From assembly GCA_963801985.1 (NCBI GenBank), contig CAWDGV010000012.1:372001-436000 (forward strand): a stretch of DNA of 64,000 bases, read 5' to 3'. A program made the position numbers and the translations under genes. This DNA is from JABDQZ01 sp963801985. Lineage in GTDB: Bacteria; Pseudomonadota; Gammaproteobacteria; Chromatiales; Chromatiaceae. Positions 53,290 through 61,544 of the stretch are shown one piece after another. Below the pieces are notes generated by a model, which worked only from the letters and a program-made list of their open reading frames with translations, ran no database searches and was not told the origin of the DNA. The number at the start of each line of letters is the position of its first letter. The first letter of the stretch is position 1.

Positions 53290-53412
53290 ATGGTAGTCAG
53301 GCGATCCAACAGTTTTCCATTGTGTATGACTGGAGAGAAAGAGCCGATTGCTTTTCTAATGGAATTTGCTGAGTCAGTCGTTTTTAAAGAGATTGTTCAC
53401 CTAAACTCATAA
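53290..53412 (+). CDS. Possible 40-residue protein between the RND modules
   Basis: A short frame from ATG 53290 to TAA 53412, preceded by GGGAGG at 53278-53283 with 6-base spacing. The product is mixed hydrophilic and slightly hydrophobic with no recognisable motif (it contains PIAFLMEFAESVVFKEIVH). The strong SD is the main reason to list it. It could equally be chance. Confidence 0.3.
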   Translation: MVVRRSNSFPLCMTGEKEPIAFLMEFAESVVFKEIVHLNS

Positions 53413-53521
53413 ACGGTAGACATTACGCAACTGTTATTGAATTATGTAGGGAAATGGCACCATTTCCTGCATTTGTTGTCATAGACTGAACCACCCATCA
53501 GATTAAAGGCAGAGAATTTTA

Positions 53522-54631
53522 ATGAGATACCCTGCTCCGCATCCTTGCGCCAATGCGTTCCGATCAGCTGTACTCCTGCTTATCTTTTTTCTATTGCCGG
53601 TGCAGGTCATCGCGGCACCACCCGGTAAGCCAAAACCAGTGATTTTAGCACCGGTCAAGACACAGGTTATCTACGACCGGGTTGAGGCCCTGGGTACAAC
53701 GCGTTCGATCGAATCGATTCAGGTTACGTCGACCGTGACAGAGAAAGTAAAGGCTATACATTTTAAAGATGGGCAAAAAGTTGAACAGGGCCAGTTGCTG
53801 GTCGAGCTCGAGAAAGCAGAGCAACAGGCCGAACTGGCCCGTGCTGAAGCCATAAAGGGCGAGCGCAAACTGGCCTTGCAGCGATTACGTGAGTTGGATA
53901 AACGCAAGCTGGCACCGCTGGATGAGATCGACCGTACCCGGCTTGAACTGGAACAGGCAGAAGCGAGTATCCGTACTATTCAGGCGCGTATCGACGACAG
54001 ACTAATACGTGCCCCCTTTAATGGTGTGGTCGGATTACGCAATATCAGTGTAGGTGCGCTAGTGGAACCCGGTGACCTGATCACAACGCTGGATGATACA
54101 AGCATAATGAAACTGGATTTTTCCATACCGTCCATCTTTCTAGCCGATGTCGTACCGGGGATGAAGTTAAAGGCTACAGCATCAGCCCTTTCAGGTCTGG
54201 AGTTCTATGGCAAAGTAGAGAGTCTGGACAGTCGTATTGATCCGGTAACGCGCACAGTCACCGTACGTGCTCTGGTACCCAATCCTGAAGGCAGGCTATT
54301 GCCAGGCTTGTTGATGCAGGTTGATGTTCTGCGCAATGAACGTGAAGCCGTGCTGATTGCCGAAGCGGCAATGATGCCGCTGGCTGACAAACAATATGTC
54401 ATGCGTGTTATAGGGAAGGGCGATGAGGCTAGCGTGGAAAAAGTTGAAGTCAGAACGGGTCTGCGTATACCAGGTTATGTCGAGGTACTCGATGGTCTTG
54501 CCGATGGTGAGCAGGTTGTCACGCATGGTAATGACAAGCTCAAGCCGGGAGACAAGCTGAACATCATCGGTATAGATGATGGAACGGTGGATGTTGCGAC
54601 ATTGTTGAAGAAGAAAAAACAGTCCAAGTAG
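53522..54631 (+). CDS. RND efflux periplasmic adaptor (second module)
   Basis: A 369-residue adaptor with an N-terminal signal (about 10-35), lipoyl half (SIQVTSTVTEKVKAIHFKDGQKVEQGQLLVELEKAEQQAEL), short alpha-hairpin (about 105-150), second lipoyl half (RAPFNGVVGLRNISVGALVEPGD) and barrel domains (ESLDSRIDPVTRTVTVRALVPN, LLPGLLMQVDV). The pump gene follows after 13 bases. The C-terminus is Lys-rich. Confidence 0.92.
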   Translation: MRYPAPHPCANAFRSAVLLLIFFLLPVQVIAAPPGKPKPVILAPVKTQVIYDRVEALGTTRSIESIQVTSTVTEKVKAIHFKDGQKVEQGQLLVELEKAEQQAELARAEAIKGERKLALQRLRELDKRKLAPLDEIDRTRLELEQAEASIRTIQARIDDRLIRAPFNGVVGLRNISVGALVEPGDLITTLDDTSIMKLDFSIPSIFLADVVPGMKLKATASALSGLEFYGKVESLDSRIDPVTRTVTVRALVPNPEGRLLPGLLMQVDVLRNEREAVLIAEAAMMPLADKQYVMRVIGKGDEASVEKVEVRTGLRIPGYVEVLDGLADGEQVVTHGNDKLKPGDKLNIIGIDDGTVDVATLLKKKKQSK

Positions 54632-54644
54632 AGGAGCAAAAACC

Positions 54645-57600
54645 GTGATCCTATCTGATGTATCGGTAAAGCGACCTGTCTTTGCTTCCGTAATGTCCAT
54701 CCTGCTGGTGGCTTTTGGCTTGTTGGCCTATGATCGGCTGCCGCTGCGCGAATTTCCCAATATCGATCCGCCTGTTGTCTCCATTGATACCGTCTACCGT
54801 GGTGCGTCTGCTGACGTGGTGGAAAGCCGTATTACACGCATCATCGAAGACCGTATCGCAGGTGTTGAGGGCATCCGATATATCGAGTCAAGTAGCGAAG
54901 ATGGTCGATCCCGTATCAATGTCGAGTTCTCCGTCGACAGGGATATCGATGCTGCGGCAAATGATATGCGTGACCGTGTTTCGGGTGTGCTGGATAACCT
55001 GCCACTTGAAGCAGAGCCGCCAGATATTCAGAAAGCCAGCAGCGATGACGATGTCATCATGTGGCTCAATCTTGCCAGTGACCGTATGACGGTGCCTGCG
55101 CTCACAGATTATGCTGAACGTTACCTGGTCGACCGGTTTTCGGTGCTTGATGGTGTCGCTCGTGTACGCGTTGGTGGGAGACTCAACTATGCCATGCGGA
55201 TCTGGCTGGACCGTAATAAACTGGCGGCACGTAACCTTACCGTCAGCGACATAGAACAAGCGCTTCGAGCTGAGAACATCGAGATACCGGCAGGCAGTAT
55301 CGATTCCAAAGAGCGTCAGTTCACCGTGCGTATCGAGCGCTCATTCCGGACAGCAGATGACTTCAGTAACCTGGTGCTGAACAAGGGAGAGAGTGGTTAT
55401 CTGACACGTCTTGGTGACGTTGCGCGGGTGGAGAAGACCGCCGAGGAAGAGCGCCTGTTCTTCCGTGGTAACGGTGTGCCGATGGTCGGCATCGGTATCA
55501 TTAAGCAGTCTACCGCGAACACTCTGGCCGTCGCTCGTGCCGCGAGGGCGGAGAAGGACCGGGTCAATTCGACTCTGCCAGAAGGTATGAGCATCGAGCA
55601 GAGTTACGATACGTCAGTTTTTATCGATAATGCCATCAAGGAGGTCTACAAGACACTGGGTATCGCCATCATTCTGGTGGTGTTCGTCATATACGCTTTT
55701 CTCGGAAGTGCACGTGCCACGCTGGTGCCTGCAGTGACAGTACCGATCTCACTGATCGCGACTTCGCTGGTACTACTGATGCTCGATTATTCGGTCAATA
55801 TGCTCACTTTGCTGGCATTGGTACTGGCGATTGGCCTGGTGGTAGACGATGCCATCGTGGTGCTGGAAAACATCCACCGGCGAATGGAGCAGTATGGTGA
55901 GAGCAGGCTGGTCGCCGCATTCAAGGGTACCCGCCAGGTCTCGTTCGCGGTTATCGCTACGACGATAGTACTGGTTTCGGTGTTCCTGCCGATCTCGTTC
56001 CTGCAGGGCGATGTTGGCAGACTGTTCTCAGAGTTTGCCATCACAATGGCGGCAGCCGTTGCCTTCTCCAGTTTTGTTGCTCTGTCATTGTCACCCATGC
56101 TGGCATCGAAGGTGCTGCATCCCCGCGGTGAGGACAACTGGCTCACCAGGCGTGTTGATGCTGGATTTAATCTGGTGCAGAAAGGCTATCATGCGGTGCT
56201 TGCAATGGCACTGCGTCACAAGTGGGTACTGGCCGTAATCTTTATAGCTACGGCAGGTGCTTCATCATGGTTGCTCACCCAGATACCGAATGAGTACACA
56301 CCGAAGGAAGATCGCGGTGCCTTCTTTGTGCTGGTTAACGGCCCGGAAGGCGCCTCGTATGAAAAGATGAGTAAATACATGGATGAAGCTGAGACACGAC
56401 TCATGCCACTGGTGGAAAATGGCGAAGTAACCCGTCTGCTGGTGCGCGCGCCGAGAGCATTTGGCAACGTTGCCATCTTCAATACCGGCATCATGATCAT
56501 CGTGCTCAATGACTGGGGAGAGCGCCGCTCCGCCTTCGATATTATGAACGATGTACGCGCCAGACTTAGTGACCTGCCCGGGGTAAAAGCGTTTCCAGTG
56601 ATGCGCCAGGGCTTCGGTAAGCGCATCCAAAAACCGTTGCAGTTCGTTATAGGCGGCGGTACCTACGAAGAATTGGCAGAATGGCGGGATATCCTGCGTG
56701 CCAGGATCGATGAGGATAACCCGGGGCTAGTCGGTCTCGATTGGGATTATAAGGAGACCAAGCCTCAACTGCAGGTGGTCATCAACTACGATCGTGCAGC
56801 CGAGTTGGGCGTGACTGTCAGTAACATTGGTCGAACCCTGGAGACAATGCTTGGTTCCCGCCAGGTGACCACCTACATCGAAGATGGTCAAGAATACAAC
56901 GTTTTGCTCGAAGGTGAGCGCAGCAAGCAGCGTTCACCGACGGATATCCAGAATATTTATGTACGCTCGGAGCGCACTGGCGAGCTTGTGCCGCTGTCCA
57001 ACGTGGTCGAGCTGGTCGAGTTTGCAGACTCGATCAAGCTCAATCGTTACAACCGGGTGCGAAGCATCACGCTGGAAGCCAACCTGGTCGAGGGCTTTTC
57101 ACTCGGCGAAGCGCTGGAATACATGGAAGGGCTGGTCAATGACTACCTTCCAGGTGAGGCTATCATCGATTATAAGGGACAGTCCCGCGACTTCAAATTC
57201 TCAAGCGAGTCGATGGTGTTCATCTTCATTCTTGGTCTAGTGGTTGTGTACCTGGTGCTGGCGGCTCAGTTCGAGAGCTGGATCCATCCTTTCATCATCA
57301 TGCTGACTGTGCCATTCGCCATCACCGGTGCCCTGTTTGGTCTCTATTTCACAGACCAGACACTAAACATCTATAGCCAGATTGGTCTCATCATGTTGGT
57401 AGGCCTGTCGGCGAAGAATGGCATACTGATTGTCGAATTTGCCAATCAGCTACGTGACATGGGAAAGGAGTTTCACGAAGCACTGATAGAAGCGGCTGAT
57501 ACGCGCTTACGCCCCATTATCATGACCGGCATCACCACCGCTGCCGGGTCGATACCTCTCATCATCTCTTCAGGAGCTGGAACCGAGACGCGCCTGGTCA

Positions 57601-57755
57601 TCGGTGTCGTGATTCTGTCGGGCGTCGTCGTTGGTACGCTGTTCACTCTCTTCATCGTACCGGTAGCATATGATCTTGTTGGCAGGTTTACCCACTCTCC
57701 CAAAGCTGTGGGGCAAAGGTTGGAAAAAGAACTGGCTGCACGACAAAACCCTTAA
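54645..57755 (+). CDS. HAE-type RND efflux permease (second module)
   Basis: A 1,036-residue proton-driven RND pump. It starts at GTG 54645 with LSDVSVKRPVFASVMSILLVAFGLLAYDRLPLREFPNIDPPVVSI, the usual N-terminus. TM4 has the canonical Asp pair in GLVVDDAIVVLENIHRRME. The second half begins LRHKWVLAVIFIATAGAS, and the C-terminal region RLRPIIMTGITTAAGSIPLI is typical. With its adaptor it forms a second complete inner-membrane module beside the first, again without an outer-membrane channel gene. Confidence 0.95.
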   Translation: MILSDVSVKRPVFASVMSILLVAFGLLAYDRLPLREFPNIDPPVVSIDTVYRGASADVVESRITRIIEDRIAGVEGIRYIESSSEDGRSRINVEFSVDRDIDAAANDMRDRVSGVLDNLPLEAEPPDIQKASSDDDVIMWLNLASDRMTVPALTDYAERYLVDRFSVLDGVARVRVGGRLNYAMRIWLDRNKLAARNLTVSDIEQALRAENIEIPAGSIDSKERQFTVRIERSFRTADDFSNLVLNKGESGYLTRLGDVARVEKTAEEERLFFRGNGVPMVGIGIIKQSTANTLAVARAARAEKDRVNSTLPEGMSIEQSYDTSVFIDNAIKEVYKTLGIAIILVVFVIYAFLGSARATLVPAVTVPISLIATSLVLLMLDYSVNMLTLLALVLAIGLVVDDAIVVLENIHRRMEQYGESRLVAAFKGTRQVSFAVIATTIVLVSVFLPISFLQGDVGRLFSEFAITMAAAVAFSSFVALSLSPMLASKVLHPRGEDNWLTRRVDAGFNLVQKGYHAVLAMALRHKWVLAVIFIATAGASSWLLTQIPNEYTPKEDRGAFFVLVNGPEGASYEKMSKYMDEAETRLMPLVENGEVTRLLVRAPRAFGNVAIFNTGIMIIVLNDWGERRSAFDIMNDVRARLSDLPGVKAFPVMRQGFGKRIQKPLQFVIGGGTYEELAEWRDILRARIDEDNPGLVGLDWDYKETKPQLQVVINYDRAAELGVTVSNIGRTLETMLGSRQVTTYIEDGQEYNVLLEGERSKQRSPTDIQNIYVRSERTGELVPLSNVVELVEFADSIKLNRYNRVRSITLEANLVEGFSLGEALEYMEGLVNDYLPGEAIIDYKGQSRDFKFSSESMVFIFILGLVVVYLVLAAQFESWIHPFIIMLTVPFAITGALFGLYFTDQTLNIYSQIGLIMLVGLSAKNGILIVEFANQLRDMGKEFHEALIEAADTRLRPIIMTGITTAAGSIPLIISSGAGTETRLVIGVVILSGVVVGTLFTLFIVPVAYDLVGRFTHSPKAVGQRLEKELAARQNP

Positions 57756-57837
57756 ATAGCTTGATCATTCATTTTACCGTGGGCCGTTAAAAAAGGATAA
57801 GCTATGATTTTATTGAATTGAGTGGAAAATTTATCGT

Positions 57838-58653
57838 ATGTGGTTACGCACAATCTGTGATCTTTCATTTAATATTCCTACTCCCACCCCTTTTGTGCTG
57901 ATGTTGCGGCCACGTAGTGGTGCTCAACAATGGATCGCACGTGAGGATTACAGGTTGGAACCAAGTGTGCCCGTACATGAATTCACGGATGAATACGGCA
58001 ATCTTTGTCAGCGCCTTATCGCTCCTGCGGGAGGGTTCAAAGTCTATACCAGTGCTGAAGTAATGATTGCGGATTATGTTGATGAAAATTTTGGTGCACC
58101 ATTTGTCTACATTCAAAATCTCCCTGACGGCGTACTAAGCTACCTGTTGCCCAGTCGTTACTGTGAATCAGACCGCTTTCATGAGTTGGCGAGCGAAATC
58201 ACAGCAGGTCAGATGCCAGGATATAATCAGGTGACCGCAATCGTCACTTGGCTGAGAAATAATATTAGTTTCAGACCTGGTAGCAGTGAGACTCCCATCT
58301 CGGCAGTCGAAGTTCATACAAAAAAAGTCGGTGTCTGTCGGGATTTTGCGCATCTGGGAATTGCATTGTGCCGCAGTCTTAGCATTCCTGCTCGAATGGT
58401 AGTCGGCTACCTGTATCAATTGGAACCAATGGACCTGCATGCCTGGTTCGAGGCCTATGTTGGTGGGCGATGGTATACTTTTGATCCGACACAGGCTGAA
58501 CTGGAAAGCGGTTATGTGTCTGTCGGCTATGGCCGTGATGCTGCTGACGTAGCTGTGTTCAATCAGTTTGGGCCTGCAGTTTATCCCACAACTCAGAACG
58601 TGAGAGTTGAACGAATTCAGGGGGCGACAGAATTTTCCCTTAATAAATTCTGA
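57838..58653 (+). CDS. Transglutaminase-like cysteine protease family protein (first of two)
   Basis: A 271-residue cytoplasmic protein with an N-terminal beta domain and a transglutaminase-like core. The catalytic triad is Cys167 (KVGVCRDFAHLGIALCRS), His201 (DLHAWFEAYVGG) and Asp216 (TFDPTQ). These proteins usually act as peptidases or amidases on unknown substrates. A similar family gene follows directly. Confidence 0.88.
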   Translation: MWLRTICDLSFNIPTPTPFVLMLRPRSGAQQWIAREDYRLEPSVPVHEFTDEYGNLCQRLIAPAGGFKVYTSAEVMIADYVDENFGAPFVYIQNLPDGVLSYLLPSRYCESDRFHELASEITAGQMPGYNQVTAIVTWLRNNISFRPGSSETPISAVEVHTKKVGVCRDFAHLGIALCRSLSIPARMVVGYLYQLEPMDLHAWFEAYVGGRWYTFDPTQAELESGYVSVGYGRDAADVAVFNQFGPAVYPTTQNVRVERIQGATEFSLNKF

Positions 58654-58669
58654 TTGGGGGATCTCATAT

Positions 58670-59515
58670 ATGAAATTCACTATCCAACATAAAACCCATT
58701 ATAGATACTCAAGTCCAGTGAAACTTGGTCCGCAGGAGTTGCGTTTTTACCCTCGTGACGATGGATCACAGCGAGTCATCAGTTTTCAGCTCGGCATCGA
58801 TCCAGCACCACTGGGACGCAATGAACATCTGGATCTCGAGGGAAATCGAGTGACCCAGGTCTGGTTTGAGAATGAAACAGATCACTTCGATATTCAGCTA
58901 AACATGCAAGTTGAAACTTTGCGAAGTAATGCCTTTGATTTTATCCTGGCACCTGAAGCGGAAGTTTTACCAATAAATCATGTCGAAGATTTCATCTATA
59001 CACAGGGTTATCTGGAACGTATTGAACCTGACGATGCCGTAACAGCTTTCGCTACGGAACTTAGTCGTGCTGTTAACAATAATACTTTAGGTTTTCTTAA
59101 CGCTCTGAATCAACAGTTATTCACCGATTTTATTCATATCCATCGAGATGTGGGCGTGCCACAAAGCCCGGCCCATACTTTGCAAAGCCGTCATGGCGCA
59201 TGTCGGGATTTGGCCGTGTTATTTATTGACTGCTGCCGATCTGAGGGTATAGCAGCACGCTTTGCCAGCGGCTACCAGAAAGGCGATATGCAAAGTGAGC
59301 GGCGGCATCTACATGCCTGGCCAGAAGTTTATTTACCCGGTGCCGGCTGGCTCGGATTCGATCCGACACATGGAAAGGCAATAGCAGACACTCACGTAAC
59401 TATAGCCGCTGCGGCTCATTCACGCGATACAATGCCGGTGAGCGGGAATTTTAGCGGAACTGGAGTGACAAGCACTCTGGATTACATGTTACAAATTCAA
59501 GTATCAGAAGATTAA
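58670..59515 (+). CDS. Transglutaminase-like protein with N-terminal BTLCP-type domain (second of two)
   Basis: A 281-residue protein. The N-terminal beta region (MKFTIQHKTHYRYSSPVKLGPQELRFYPRDD) is the usual lead-in of bacterial transglutaminase-like cysteine proteases. The triad is Cys178 (HGACRDLAVLFIDCCRS), His215 (LHAWPEVYLPG) and Asp231 (GFDPTHGK). I chose the ATG at 58670 because the family start is there and GGGGG at 58656-58660 precedes it. The pair with the previous gene is probably one operon. Confidence 0.9.
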   Translation: MKFTIQHKTHYRYSSPVKLGPQELRFYPRDDGSQRVISFQLGIDPAPLGRNEHLDLEGNRVTQVWFENETDHFDIQLNMQVETLRSNAFDFILAPEAEVLPINHVEDFIYTQGYLERIEPDDAVTAFATELSRAVNNNTLGFLNALNQQLFTDFIHIHRDVGVPQSPAHTLQSRHGACRDLAVLFIDCCRSEGIAARFASGYQKGDMQSERRHLHAWPEVYLPGAGWLGFDPTHGKAIADTHVTIAAAAHSRDTMPVSGNFSGTGVTSTLDYMLQIQVSED

Positions 59516-59656
59516 ATGAGTATATTTGATGAAAGTAAAATCAAAGTGTTCTCAATGGAGAAAACCCGGCTTTAGTCGCGTTTTTATTTTGCACTGATTC
59601 ATCTCTCACATTAAAGTGTACTTTAACTTCCCAAGGTTACCCCTAGGTCCTGCTCA

Positions 59657-60784
59657 ATGACAAAACATATTGGAATACTCACTGCTGGTGGAGATAGCCC
59701 AGGCCTCAATGCTGCTATACGTGGTGTTGGTAAAGCAGCACAAAATAACTACGACATGCGTGTTATTGGGATTCGGGATGGCTTTCGTGGCCTGGTCGAG
59801 AACCGTACAGTCAGTCTGGAAGGAGGAGTGCTTTCGGGTATTCTTACTGTTGGTGGCACGATACTCGGTACCAGTCGGGACAAGCCACACAAGATGAAAA
59901 TTGCGGGTAAAAACCAGGATATGACTGACGTTATTGTTGAAAACTATCAGTCCAATCACCTGGACGCACTGGTTTGTCTTGGCGGTGGTGGTACTCAGAA
60001 AAATGCGCTACAACTCAAGCAGAAAGGTCTTAATGTTATCACTATGCCGAAGACTATCGATAACGACGTGGCTATGACTGACTCTACTTTTGGTTTTGAT
60101 ACTGCGCTTGGTATTGCTACCGATGCTATAGACCGTTTGCACAGTACTGCCCACAGTCACCATCGAATCATTGTGGTCGAGATTATGGGGCATCGTGCTG
60201 GATGGTTGGCGCTTGGCGCAGGTATAGCCGGTGGAGCTGATGTGATTCTGTTGCCTGAGATACCCTATCAGTTAGAGAGGGTGGCGGAATCTATTACCCA
60301 GCGAGTTAAACATGGCAAAAACTTCAGCATTGTAGCGGTCGCCGAAGGTGCTATGTCGGTGGAAGACGCTATCGTAATGCATAATATTCAAAAGCGTATC
60401 GTAGACGCGGAGGAGGCCAATGACCGCAAAATGCGCAAAATGGCCAAGGTCGAATTGCGGAAACTGGAAGCGCAACATGCCGAACACACACTTCGACTGG
60501 CCCGTCAGTTGGAAGAGATGACAGGGCTTGAGTCACGCCCTACCATCCTGGGTCACGTACAACGTGGTGGTACCCCCTCTGCTGCGGATCGACTGCTTGC
60601 CACCCGATTGGGTACCGCCTGTGCTGACCTGATTAACGAAGGTGTAAGTGGTGTTATGGTGGCCGCACGGGGTGATGGTACAAAGGCGGTACAACTGGAA
60701 GAAGTGGCTGGAAACAAAAAACTGGTCCCGATGGATCATCCCTGGGTTGAGAGTGCCCGCAGGGTCGGTGTTTCCCTAGGGTAA
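59657..60784 (+). CDS. 6-phosphofructokinase-family enzyme with an atypical GGGGT loop
   Basis: A 375-residue enzyme of the PFK superfamily, which phosphorylates fructose 6-phosphate. The N-terminal loop GILTAGGDSPGLNAAIRG, the substrate-binding PKTIDNDV (residues 131-138, with Lys132 as in PPi-dependent enzymes), MGHRAGWLAL and GHVQRGGTPSAADR are all present. The loop that is GGDGS in ATP-PFKs or GGDDT in PPi-PFKs reads GGGGT (109-113), so the usual Mg-binding Asp is Gly. The phosphoryl donor is uncertain; a divergent PPi- or ATP-type is possible. Confidence 0.9.
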   Translation: MTKHIGILTAGGDSPGLNAAIRGVGKAAQNNYDMRVIGIRDGFRGLVENRTVSLEGGVLSGILTVGGTILGTSRDKPHKMKIAGKNQDMTDVIVENYQSNHLDALVCLGGGGTQKNALQLKQKGLNVITMPKTIDNDVAMTDSTFGFDTALGIATDAIDRLHSTAHSHHRIIVVEIMGHRAGWLALGAGIAGGADVILLPEIPYQLERVAESITQRVKHGKNFSIVAVAEGAMSVEDAIVMHNIQKRIVDAEEANDRKMRKMAKVELRKLEAQHAEHTLRLARQLEEMTGLESRPTILGHVQRGGTPSAADRLLATRLGTACADLINEGVSGVMVAARGDGTKAVQLEEVAGNKKLVPMDHPWVESARRVGVSLG

Positions 60785-60857
60785 CTTGTGAGCCGGTTTC
60801 TGTGTCTTTGCTATTGACCTTAGTCAACAACACTTAACGGGTATGAGGTTCGATTAA

Positions 60858-60947
60858 GGTGGCTATCATGCTGCTGGTGATGAACTTCTAAAACATGTTG
60901 CTGATCGTCTTGTTGATGTTATTGGTGAATGAGGCTTGGTATCTCGT
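60858..60947 (+). pseudogene. Remnant of a GGDEF domain
   Basis: The frame reads HAAGDELLKHVADRLVDVIGE, a stop, and then GLVSRI. This is the segment that precedes the GGDEF loop in diguanylate cyclases (YGHAAGDELLK...VSRIGGDEF); everything before and after it is gone. It is too short and broken to be a gene. Confidence 0.5.
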
Positions 60948-61000
60948 ATTAAATATTCTATTTAATCTTTCCGTAATATTAATTTTCCCGCTACGCTGAA

Positions 61001-61030
61001 TTTAATTTAATTTAATTTAATTTAATTTAA
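61001..61030 (+). repeat. Pentanucleotide microsatellite (TTTAA)6
   Basis: Six perfect TTTAA units, with AA before and TT after, lie 96 bases upstream of the likely ATG of the Cys-rich exported protein. Tracts of this type can change length by slippage. Confidence 0.9.
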
Positions 61031-61125
61031 TTGGCTGAATTACCTATAGATTGATAGGTAATCCCCAGAAAGAGAGTAGTTGTTACTCTAGTCATTTCCA
61101 GGGCTATCAACTATTATGTTTGGAT

Positions 61126-61470
61126 ATGCGTAGCAATAAAAGCAAAATACTGGCCTGGGTTTTGAGCTTTCTCATTATTGGGTTACCGTTTTCGAGCTTG
61201 TCATTTGCGAAAGACGTTTCACCCGCTCAAGATTTAAAGCAAATGCCATGTCATCAAAAAACTGATGATATGAGTGACCAGGCTTGCCCTGAAACAGGAT
61301 TGTCTACTTGTGAGTGCTGTGAATATGCAGCGCCTGCTGCTTTAACTTTCAACAGTTTGTCTACTGATCAGGTACTGTTTATTTCATCTATTTACCAGGA
61401 AAAATTTCTGGTCTCATTTATTTCACAAACCCAAACACCTCCGTTTAGACCTCCCCGATTCTCCGCTTAA
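61126..61470 (+). CDS. Small exported cysteine-rich protein of the metal efflux cluster
   Basis: A 114-residue protein with a signal peptide (about 1-28, ending near SFAKD). The mature part has six cysteines, in MPCHQK, DQACPE and STCECCEY, and ends in TPPFRPPRFSA. Such short Cys-rich exported proteins sit in front of Cus/Czc-type operons and may hand metal to the pump; that role is inferred. The start could extend to 61051, but the signal peptide fits the ATG at 61126. Confidence 0.7.
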   Translation: MRSNKSKILAWVLSFLIIGLPFSSLSFAKDVSPAQDLKQMPCHQKTDDMSDQACPETGLSTCECCEYAAPAALTFNSLSTDQVLFISSIYQEKFLVSFISQTQTPPFRPPRFSA

Positions 61471-61544
61471 TTTTCAGAACTTTTTGATGCACTCAAGTTT
61501 GTGAACCTGGTTGCATTCTGATTTTGTTTGTATGGAGAATATCC

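Larger units (their letters stand above)
60785..61125. other. 341-base gap with a GGDEF-domain remnant and a pentanucleotide repeat
   Basis: Between the PFK gene and the Cys-rich exported protein there is a degraded GGDEF fragment (60858-60947), then AT-rich DNA, then (TTTAA)6 at 61001-61030. No intact gene is visible on either strand. Confidence 0.7.

Noticed and set aside
61001..61030. CRISPR-like repeat
   Set aside because: A simple 5-base microsatellite without spacers. No CRISPR array or cas gene is visible anywhere in the window.
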